Shown here piece after piece: positions 1-4,661 of a stretch of 5,636 nt of DNA (positions are counted from its first letter, which is position 1; each line of letters opens with the position of its first letter). A program made the position numbers and the translations under genes. This DNA comes from Hyphomicrobiales bacterium (GTDB taxonomy: Bacteria; Pseudomonadota; Alphaproteobacteria; Rhizobiales; Devosiaceae), in NCBI GenBank assembly GCA_028290345.1, contig JAQGKB010000214.1:1-5636 (forward strand), read 5' to 3'. The notes beneath the pieces were generated by a model that was given only the letters and a program-made list of their open reading frames with translations, was not told where the DNA came from and ran no database searches.

Positions 1-4
1 ACCG

Positions 5-982
5 TCATTTGCCGGTCTTGTAGATGAAGCGCGAGTATTTCGGATCGGTGACGTTGCCCTTGTCGAGGATGGCGAATCCAGTCTCGACGCGCCTCGGCAG
101 GCTGGTCACGCCCGCCGCGTCGGCGACCGCGAACTGCACGGCCATATAGCCCATGTCGAAGGGCTTCTGCGCCAGCACCAGCGAGACCACGCCCTTGCCC
201 ATCAGTTCGATGGCTTCGGCCGTCGCATCGTAGGCGACGACCTGGACATGGCCGCCGAGGCCCGCGTTGACCACCGCGTTACCGGCGCCGCTGGCGCTGA
301 ACACGTTGGTGCCGAATACGCCGGCGAGGTCGGGATTCTGCTCGATCACCGCGGCCGTCTGCTGGGCGGCCTTGTTCTGGTCGTCGAGGTTATAGTCAGG
401 CCCGAGCACCTTGATGTTGGGGAACTCCTTCTTCATCACCTCGGCAAAGCCCTGCTCGCGACCTTCGACCGACGAGACGTTGGGATTGGTGGAGTTGATA
501 TAGACGGTGCCCTTGCCGCCGATCGCCTTGGCGAGGCCGCGGGCCGAGATGCGGCCGCCTTCGACATTGTCCGAACCGATATAGCTGATCGGGAATTTTA
601 CCGGCCCTTTGACATAGTCGCCATCGCCGAGGAACGTATCCACGGTGATGATCTTGATGCCCGCGTCGAGCGCTGCCTGAAGCGGCGCTACCATCTGGTC
701 CTTATCGGTTGGCGCGGTGATGATGTAGTTGAGGTCGCCACGGGCTACCAGCGCATCGAGGATCGGCGTCTGTGCCTCGACGCCCCAGGTGGGCGGCACC
801 TGGCTGACGACTTCAACGCCCAGGTCCTTGGCCGCAGCTTCGACGCCGAGCTGCATAACCTGGTAGAACGGGTCGACGACGCCCGGCAGGAAGCCGATCT
901 TGATGTTGGCGGCCGAAACAGCGGCAGTTGACAGTAGAAGCGTGCCCAATAAGGCAGCAATCATAGTCGACGCACGACGCAT
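5..982 (-). CDS. Sugar-type ABC transporter substrate-binding protein (periplasmic binding protein type I, RbsB-like)
   Basis: This is a complete 325-residue protein that would bind a small solute, probably a sugar, in the periplasm and deliver it to an ABC permease. Residues 1-24 form a Sec signal peptide: Arg-Arg near the start, a hydrophobic core (IAALLGTLLLSTA) and a likely AVSA|AN signal peptidase I site. The mature part opens with IKIGFLPGVVDPFY, the first strand of the Peripla_BP_4 fold. Family landmarks follow: APTDKD (90-95), IITVDT (111-116), IGSDNVEGG (135-143), EGREQGF (173-179, with the arginine that usually contacts the ligand), GVFGTN (221-226) and VVAYDAT (248-254). Length is normal for the family. 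The ATG at 982 is preferred because GGAGG lies 6 bases upstream. The substrate cannot be read from sequence. No permease or ATPase gene is in the window; they would lie left of position 5. Confidence in the family is high, in a sugar substrate moderate. Confidence 0.93.
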   Translation of the reverse strand: MRRASTMIAALLGTLLLSTAAVSAANIKIGFLPGVVDPFYQVMQLGVEAAAKDLGVEVVSQVPPTWGVEAQTPILDALVARGDLNYIITAPTDKDQMVAPLQAALDAGIKIITVDTFLGDGDYVKGPVKFPISYIGSDNVEGGRISARGLAKAIGGKGTVYINSTNPNVSSVEGREQGFAEVMKKEFPNIKVLGPDYNLDDQNKAAQQTAAVIEQNPDLAGVFGTNVFSASGAGNAVVNAGLGGHVQVVAYDATAEAIELMGKGVVSLVLAQKPFDMGYMAVQFAVADAAGVTSLPRRVETGFAILDKGNVTDPKYSRFIYKTGK

Positions 983-987
983 CGCAG

Positions 988-997
988 TCCTCCCCTC
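988..997 (-). promoter_or_regulatory. Strong Shine-Dalgarno site of the substrate-binding protein gene
   Basis: On the minus strand the bases read GAGGGGAGGA, with the GGAGG core ending 6 bases before the ATG at 982. This fixes the start at residue 1 rather than at the second methionine (residue 7). It also fits a binding protein made in excess over its transporter. Confidence 0.8.
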
Positions 998-1045
998 GAT
1001 TGTTATGGCCCGGCGGCTCCTTAGAACTCCTCCGTCGGATCACTA

Positions 1046-1075
1046 ACGATAGGCCCGCGCAGCCATATTTGTAAA
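1046..1075 (-). promoter_or_regulatory. Candidate sigma70-type promoter for the substrate-binding protein gene
   Basis: Read on the minus strand, TTTACA (1070-1075; 5 of 6 matches to TTGACA) is followed after 18 bases by TATCGT (1046-1051; 4 of 6 matches to TATAAT). Transcription would start near 1039 and give a leader of roughly 55 bases before the ATG. The position just downstream of a terminator-like repeat suits an independent transcription unit. No clear LacI-type operator palindrome was found around it. Seen by eye only. Confidence 0.38.
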
Positions 1076-1083
1076 CTGGCTGG

Positions 1084-1121
1084 ATAAATTCTTGCGCTGA
1101 CTGGTCGAGCCGCTGCGCAAG
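1084..1121 (-). terminator. Possible weak terminator: 7-bp inverted repeat followed by an A/T-rich stretch
   Basis: On the minus strand CTTGCGC (1115-1121) and GCGCAAG (1091-1097) are perfect inverted repeats with a 17-base spacer, followed by AATTTAT (1084-1090). It lies after the Dabb stop codon and before the next promoter, where an end of the helicase-Dabb transcript is expected. The loop is long and the T tract is interrupted, so it could be a weak or Rho-assisted terminator, or chance. Confidence 0.3.
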
Positions 1122-1148
1122 GCATTCGACATTCCGGTCATCACGGTT
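1101..1148 (+). pseudogene. Possible scrap of a binding-protein gene (16 codons)
   Basis: In one plus-strand frame these bases translate to LVEPLRKAFDIPVITV, which has no start codon and is directly preceded by a TGA (1098-1100). The string resembles the stretch of type I periplasmic binding proteins that reads APLQAALDAGIKIITV in the neighbouring gene (residues 99-114). With a two-residue gap, 9 of 16 positions agree by eye. Nothing recognisable continues on either side, so this is either a very decayed fragment in opposite orientation to the intact gene or a coincidence in GC-rich DNA. Confidence 0.17.
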
Positions 1149-1169
1149 GGGGAGGGTTGGGGGAAGGGG
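1149..1169 (+). other. Canonical G-quadruplex motif
   Basis: The plus strand carries four G-runs of 4, 3, 5 and 4 bases (1149-1152, 1154-1156, 1159-1163, 1166-1169) separated by loops of 1, 2 and 2 bases. Four runs of at least three G with such short loops are a textbook intramolecular quadruplex pattern. It begins 9 bases past the Dabb stop codon, on the template strand for the leftward helicase-Dabb transcript. The matching RNA would be C-rich, so any effect would be at the DNA or polymerase level. Folding is inferred from pattern only. Confidence 0.6.
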
Positions 1170-1178
1170 TGGCCTGCC

Positions 1179-1493
1179 CTACCCCACCACCTCGATATCA
1201 AACACCAAAATCCCCTCAGCCCCACCCACAGCAGCAGCCGTGATCGCCACGCCGGCCTTGGCATGTTCGCTGTCCACCAGATACGCGTCCCGCGCCCCGG
1301 CATCGGCGAAATCGACGACAAAGCCGTCCGAAAACCCCTTGTCCATGCCTTCAGGGCTGACATTGGGGCCGATGTGCGCCTGCAAAAACCCCGGGATGCG
1401 CGGCTGCAGCGCCGCGATCATCGCCAGGATGCGGCTCCGTTCAACTGCGTCGATTTCGGGCTTGAAGCGGATGAAGACGCAGTGACGGATCAT
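1179..1493 (-). CDS. Dabb family protein (stress-responsive alpha/beta barrel domain)
   Basis: This is a 104-residue single-domain protein of the Dabb family (PF07876), small dimeric ferredoxin-like alpha/beta barrels. Visible hallmarks are the opening MIRHCVFIRFK with a conserved-type histidine at residue 4, IPG at 33-35, the stretch GPNVSPEG...GFSDGFVVDF (42-62), AYLVDSEHAKAG (70-81) and the closing strand ILVFDIEV (95-102). Members include the plant stress protein SP1 and polyketide cyclases such as olivetolic acid cyclase, but most bacterial members have no proven reaction, so no substrate is claimed. The ATG overlaps the stop codon of the upstream helicase gene (ATGA, 1490-1493), and no good Shine-Dalgarno is visible. 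Translation probably depends on ribosomes finishing the helicase. The gene ends with TAG at 1179-1181. Family call is firm; function is unknown. Confidence 0.9.
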   Translation of the reverse strand: MIRHCVFIRFKPEIDAVERSRILAMIAALQPRIPGFLQAHIGPNVSPEGMDKGFSDGFVVDFADAGARDAYLVDSEHAKAGVAITAAAVGGAEGILVFDIEVVG

Positions 1494-3361
1494 GAGGCGG
1501 ATGCCGGTTTCTTGCCTTTGGGTTTGAAGACCTTAGGCCGCGCTTCGGCGGGCGGGAACTCGAACTTGGGTTTTCCCTTGTACTTCGGCTTGCCCTTGTC
1601 CTGCGGCGCCGCGAAATCCCGCTGGGCACCCTCTTTCGGCTTGCTGTATTTGTGTTTTGGCGCTGGCGCGGTAGCGGGCTCGGCACTCTCCGGCCGTGCC
1701 TCGTAGCGCGGCTTGGGTGCGTAGGAAGCCGGAGCGCCAGTCACGCGCTGGATGGTGACGTTCTTTTCGCCGGTACCATGCTGCTGGACGTTGGCCATGA
1801 AGGCATCGGCCTTGTCCGGGGCGATCTCGAACTGGGTTTCGGTATCGAGGATCTTGATCGACCCCACCGCGCCCTTGGTCACATCGCCCGCCTTGCAGAT
1901 CAGCGGCAGCAGCCAGCGCGGCTCGGCGCGGTGCTTGCGGCCGACCGAGGCCTTGAACCAGACGCCGTTGGTAAAACGCTCGACCGGCACGTCGCTCTTT
2001 TCGAAGCGCGGCTCGCGCACGCCCTTGGCGCCCTTCATCGGCGGCGGCGGCGCGTCGGTCAGGTCCTCGGGCGCGGGCCGGGCGGCGAGTTGCTGGCGGA
2101 GATAGGCCGCCGCAATCTGCTCGGGACTGTGCGAGGCCAGGAGTTCCGCAACGAACGCGGTTTCCTCTTCGGTGACCGGTGCGCTCAGCGCCGCATCGCC
2201 GAGGATGCGCTCGCGATTACGCGCATCGATGGCGGCGGCGGTCGGCGCCGGTACGGCCTTGGCCTCTAGCCGGGCCAGCGACAGCACGCGGCTGGCTGCG
2301 CCGCGACGGCTATAGGGCACGATCAGCGCGCAAATACCCTTGCGCCCTGCCCGGCCGGTCCGGCCGCTGCGGTGCAGCAGCGTATCCGGATTGGTCGGCA
2401 GATCGGCGTGAATGACGAGATCGAGGTTGGGCAAATCGATGCCGCGCGCCGCGACGTCGGTGGCGACGCACACCCGCGAGCGGCCGTCGCGCATCGATTG
2501 CAGCGCGTTGGTGCGCTCGGCCTGACTCAGTTCGCCGGAGAGCGACACGACGCCAAAACCACGATTGGCCAGCCGGCTCGCGAGGTGTTTTACGCCCTCG
2601 CGGGTCGAGCAGAACACCAGCGTGCTCGGCGCATCGAAATAGAGCAGCGTGTTGATGATGGCGTTCTCGCGCTCGTGCCCGGGCACCACGATCATCTGGT
2701 ATTCGATATCGTTATGCTGACTGCTTTCGCCGGCGGCGCTGATCCGCAGCGCGTCGCGCTGGAAACTCTTCGCCAGTTGCGCGATCGGTTTTGGCACCGT
2801 GGCCGAAAACAGCAGCGTGCGGCGGCTTTCCGGGGCTTCGCCGAGGATGAATTCGAGATCCTCGCGAAAGCCGAGGTCAAGCATCTCGTCGGCCTCGTCG
2901 AGCACCACTGCCCGCAGTTCGGACATATCGAGCGAACCCTTGGTGATGTGATCACGCAGGCGTCCGGGCGTACCGACTATGATATGTGCGCCCTCGGCCA
3001 ATTTGCGGCGTTCGCTGCGGATATCCATGCCACCCACGCACGAAGCGATGCGCGCGCCGGCGCCGGCATAAAGCCATTCCAGTTCGCGCTCGACCTGGAT
3101 TGCCAGTTCGCGCGTCGGCGCGATCACCAGTGCTAGCGGATGGCCGACAAAATCGAAGCGCTCCGCCCCGTCAAGTAGCGTCGGCGCAATGGCAATGCCG
3201 AAAGCAACGGTCTTGCCCGAGCCGGTCTGGGCGGAAACCAGCAGGTCAGCGCCTTCGGCTTCGGGGGCCAGCACGGCGGATTGCACCGCCGTCAATGTCT
3301 CATAGCCACGGGCTGCCAATGCCTCGGCGAGGGCCGGAGCGATAGTATCGGGAAGGGTCAC
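1490..3361 (-). CDS. DEAD-box ATP-dependent RNA helicase with DbpA-type RNA-binding domain
   Basis: This cytoplasmic helicase would unwind RNA using ATP, in ribosome assembly, RNA decay or cold adaptation. From the GTG at 3361 it is 623 residues. All core motifs are present: Q motif glutamine 27 in GYETLTAVQ, motif I AQTGSGKT (44-51), Ia PTRELA (82-87), GG, Ib TPGR (131-134), II DEAD (155-158), III SAT (186-188), V ATD...ARGID (300-309) and VI HRSGRTGRAGR (330-340). A DbpA/CsdA-type RNA-binding domain spans about 459-526 (NGVWFKASVGRKHRAEPRWL onward). The tail from about 541 is rich in Lys and Pro, low in complexity and probably disordered, with repeated GKPK units. The frame stays open up to a TTG at 3469 (659 residues), but that TTG falls in a likely -35 box and the extra 36 residues do not look like the family, so GTG is preferred. 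There is no strong Shine-Dalgarno. The stop overlaps the Dabb start. DeaD/CsdA, RhlE and DbpA are all possible relatives, so no symbol is assigned. Confidence 0.93.
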   Translation of the reverse strand: MTLPDTIAPALAEALAARGYETLTAVQSAVLAPEAEGADLLVSAQTGSGKTVAFGIAIAPTLLDGAERFDFVGHPLALVIAPTRELAIQVERELEWLYAGAGARIASCVGGMDIRSERRKLAEGAHIIVGTPGRLRDHITKGSLDMSELRAVVLDEADEMLDLGFREDLEFILGEAPESRRTLLFSATVPKPIAQLAKSFQRDALRISAAGESSQHNDIEYQMIVVPGHERENAIINTLLYFDAPSTLVFCSTREGVKHLASRLANRGFGVVSLSGELSQAERTNALQSMRDGRSRVCVATDVAARGIDLPNLDLVIHADLPTNPDTLLHRSGRTGRAGRKGICALIVPYSRRGAASRVLSLARLEAKAVPAPTAAAIDARNRERILGDAALSAPVTEEETAFVAELLASHSPEQIAAAYLRQQLAARPAPEDLTDAPPPPMKGAKGVREPRFEKSDVPVERFTNGVWFKASVGRKHRAEPRWLLPLICKAGDVTKGAVGSIKILDTETQFEIAPDKADAFMANVQQHGTGEKNVTIQRVTGAPASYAPKPRYEARPESAEPATAPAPKHKYSKPKEGAQRDFAAPQDKGKPKYKGKPKFEFPPAEARPKVFKPKGKKPASAS

Positions 3362-3408
3362 GTTGAGGTCTTTCTCGCGCGCCGCCGCTGCGGCCAAATG
3401 GTTTGCAT
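3358..3408 (-). CDS. Possible 16-residue leader ORF ahead of the helicase gene
   Basis: An ATG at 3408 opens a short frame translating to MQTIWPQRRRARKTST and ending in a TGA that overlaps the helicase GTG start (GTGA, 3358-3361). It lies inside the expected 5' leader of the helicase mRNA, downstream of the candidate promoter. No clear Shine-Dalgarno precedes it (only a GCGGG just before the ATG), and five of its codons are Arg or Lys. It could couple translation into the helicase, which itself lacks a good ribosome binding site. Very short frames like this also arise by chance. Confidence 0.17.
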   Translation of the reverse strand: MQTIWPQRRRARKTST

Positions 3409-3440
3409 CCCGCGCAAGGCGCTGGGACCACGTGCCCGCA

Positions 3441-3469
3441 CCGATAGACCGCGCCGCCCGGTGCGTCAA
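3441..3469 (-). promoter_or_regulatory. Candidate sigma70-type promoter of the helicase-Dabb unit
   Basis: On the minus strand TTGACG (3464-3469; 5 of 6 to consensus) is followed after an ideal 17-base spacer by TATCGG (3441-3446), a weaker -10. The start of transcription would be near 3434, about 70 bases before the GTG start. The TTG that could serve as an upstream start codon is the first three bases of this -35 box, an argument for the shorter helicase protein. Confidence 0.42.
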
Positions 3470-3505
3470 CCGCGCGGGACCGGACGGAGGCGATGCAGCA
3501 GGCGC

Positions 3506-3520
3506 ATAGCGCGCTATAGT
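3506..3520 (+). promoter_or_regulatory. Perfect 12-bp palindrome overlapping a -10-like box before the dehydrogenase gene
   Basis: ATAGCGCGCTAT (3506-3517) is exactly self-complementary, and its right half overlaps TATAGT (3515-3520), a good -10 match on the plus strand. No convincing -35 sits 16-18 bases upstream (GATGCA at 3492-3497 is poor). A palindrome over a -10 with a weak -35 is the layout of a repressor operator or an activator-dependent promoter. The regulator is unknown and chance is possible. Confidence 0.35.
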
Positions 3521-3531
3521 TCATGGCTAAC

Positions 3532-3537
3532 AAGGAG
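3532..3537 (+). promoter_or_regulatory. Shine-Dalgarno site that fixes the TTG start of the dehydrogenase
   Basis: AAGGAG is a near-perfect complement of the 16S rRNA 3' end and ends 8 bases before the TTG at 3546. There is no ATG or GTG in the right frame nearby, and the protein's first beta strand begins right after this TTG, so the non-ATG start is well supported. Confidence 0.85.
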
Positions 3538-3545
3538 TCGCGGCA

Positions 3546-4298
3546 TTGCCCAAAGTTGCATGGATCATCGGCGGCGGATCGGGGATCGGCGCCGCGGTGG
3601 CAAGATTGCTGGCCGACGAGGGATGGACGGTGGCGATCTCGGGCCGGCGGCCGGAGAGGCTGGCCGAGGTGGCGGAGGACCGCGCCGGCATCCACCCCTA
3701 CCCGCTCGATGTTACCGACGAGGCCGCCGTCGCCGCGACGGTTGCGGCCATCGCCGAGGCGTTCGGCCGCATCGATCTGGCGCTATTCGGCGCTGTGGCG
3801 ACGCAGCCGACGCGGGTAGGCGAATATGACCTCGCAAAATACCGGGCGGCGTTCGAAACCAATCTGCTGGCGTTCGTTGGGGTTGTGGAGCGGCTGATCC
3901 CGCAACTTGAGAAGCAGGGCGGCGGGCGGCTTGCCGCCATCGCCTCGCTCGCCGGCTATTTTGGCGTACCGCGCTCCGGCGCCTATGCGGCGAGCAAGGC
4001 GGCGCTGATGATCCTGCTCGAAACCATGCGCACCGAACTGGCACCCAAGCGGATCATCGTGCAAATGGTCGCGCCCGGGTTCGTCAAATCGGAACTGACG
4101 GACCGCAACAAGTATCCGATGCCGTGGCTGATGGAGACCGACGCGGCCGCGCGGCGTATCGTCGATGGACTGACGCGTACAAATCGCTTCGAGATCGCGT
4201 TCCCGTGGCAGATGGTCTGGCTGGTCAAGACCATGCGCTGGCTGCCCTACGGACTGTTTTTCTGGGTTGCGGCCAGGATGATGCCAAAGGCATCGTGA
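3546..4298 (+). CDS. Short-chain dehydrogenase/reductase (SDR), probably NADP(H)-dependent
   Basis: This 250-residue classical-type SDR would oxidise or reduce a carbonyl/hydroxyl substrate that is not identified. The Rossmann cofactor loop is GGGSGIG (9-15); GRRPERL after strand 2 (33-39) puts two arginines where NADP(H)-preferring enzymes have them; LDVTD (54-58) is the adenine-side motif. The catalytic set appears intact: Asn106 (NLLAF), Ser134 (IASLAG), Tyr147 and Lys151 (YAASK), then the APGFVKSELT loop (176-185). Two structural motifs are altered: the Thr of TGxxxGxG is Ile8, and the NNAG position reads FGAV (81-84). The C-terminal part (219-242) is rich in Trp, Phe and Leu with scattered Lys/Arg, suggesting peripheral membrane contact and a lipid-like substrate. 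It starts with TTG behind a strong Shine-Dalgarno and is followed after 39 bases by the SWIM gene on the same strand. SDRs of this general kind often accompany CFA-type methyltransferases, one of which ends nearby on the other strand. Confidence 0.9.
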   Translation: MPKVAWIIGGGSGIGAAVARLLADEGWTVAISGRRPERLAEVAEDRAGIHPYPLDVTDEAAVAATVAAIAEAFGRIDLALFGAVATQPTRVGEYDLAKYRAAFETNLLAFVGVVERLIPQLEKQGGGRLAAIASLAGYFGVPRSGAYAASKAALMILLETMRTELAPKRIIVQMVAPGFVKSELTDRNKYPMPWLMETDAAARRIVDGLTRTNRFEIAFPWQMVWLVKTMRWLPYGLFFWVAARMMPKAS

Positions 4299-4324
4299 CG
4301 CGAGGAATTATCGAAAAGCTGGAT

Positions 4325-4330
4325 GGAGGA
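4325..4330 (+). promoter_or_regulatory. Shine-Dalgarno site that selects the second ATG of the SWIM gene
   Basis: GGAGGA sits 7 bases before the ATG at 4338. An earlier in-frame ATG at 4323 overlaps this site and has no good Shine-Dalgarno of its own, so the start at 4338 is preferred, making the protein 105 rather than 110 residues. Confidence 0.7.
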
Positions 4331-4337
4331 AATCCCA

Positions 4338-4655
4338 ATGGCGTCTGTGGCAGATCTTGTCGACCCCGAGCGGCTAGCTGCGCTGGCAACCCCGGCCAAT
4401 CTGCGGCTTGGGCACAGCATTGCCGCAGATGGCGGCGTGGAGTTTACCGAATTCGGGCCATTGCTGGTCCGCGCCCGAGTGGGCGGCACGCCCGATGCGG
4501 ATCAGCACCGCACGGTCGTGTTGAAATCAACGTCCGCCGGGCTGGAATGGTCGTGCGCCTGCACCAGCGCCAAGACGCTGTTCTGCAAGCATTGCGTCGC
4601 GGCGGCGCTGGCAACGTGGGAGAAGGCCCCCACGCGCCACAATCGCTCGCGGTGA
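4338..4655 (+). CDS. Small SWIM zinc-finger protein
   Basis: This 105-residue protein carries a SWIM zinc finger near its end: Cys73-x-Cys75-x7-Cys83-x-His85 within WSCACTSAKTLFCKHCVAAAL, matching the CxCx(n)CxH signature (PF04434). SWIM domains bind Zn and serve in DNA- or protein-binding. Upstream of the finger, residues 20-70 look like a small beta-rich segment leading to the usual Gly-Leu-Glu-Trp approach strand. Only about 20 residues follow, ending in a basic HNRSR, so it is a stand-alone finger, not joined to the large SWI2/SNF2, MuDR or long bacterial SWIM proteins. It follows the dehydrogenase by 39 bases with no visible terminator, so the two are probably co-transcribed. Its stop codon lies 6 bases from that of the convergent methyltransferase gene. 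Domain call is strong; role is unknown. Confidence 0.86.
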   Translation: MASVADLVDPERLAALATPANLRLGHSIAADGGVEFTEFGPLLVRARVGGTPDADQHRTVVLKSTSAGLEWSCACTSAKTLFCKHCVAAALATWEKAPTRHNRSR

Positions 4656-4661
4656 CGGAAC

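Noticed and set aside
248..931. A 227-codon open frame on the plus strand opposite the binding-protein gene
   Set aside because: It lies wholly antisense to a clear gene, has a low-complexity composition rich in Arg, Asp, Val and Gly, and matches no family I recognise. Long antisense frames are expected in GC-rich DNA with strong third-position bias.
1043..1363. A 106-codon minus-strand frame overlapping the Dabb gene and the gap
   Set aside because: It overlaps the Dabb gene in another frame, is rich in Arg, Trp and Ser in the way frame-shifted GC-rich coding sequence is, and has no domain or ribosome binding site.
2038..2056. Run of GGC-type triplets that looks like a microsatellite
   Set aside because: It encodes a short Pro stretch (DAPPPPM) in the linker before the helicase RNA-binding domain and is too short to be a meaningful repeat.
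2372..3136. A 254-codon plus-strand open frame opposite the helicase core
   Set aside because: It mirrors the most constrained helicase motifs, has no credible ribosome binding site and no recognisable domain. It is a shadow of the real gene.
3362..3469. N-terminal extension of the helicase to TTG 3469 (36 extra residues)
   Set aside because: The TTG coincides with a likely -35 box, has no Shine-Dalgarno, and the added sequence lacks family-like features, whereas the GTG at 3361 gives a typical N-terminus (TLPDTIAPALAEAL) just before the Q-motif region.
3281..3829. A 182-codon plus-strand frame running from the helicase start into the SDR
   Set aside because: It overlaps the SDR in the wrong frame and is extremely rich in Arg and Gly. 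The SDR frame has the Shine-Dalgarno, cofactor loop and catalytic residues.
4323..4337. Upstream ATG of the SWIM gene (adds MEEIP)
   Set aside because: The GGAGGA that would drive translation lies at 4325-4330, inside that extension and correctly spaced for the ATG at 4338.
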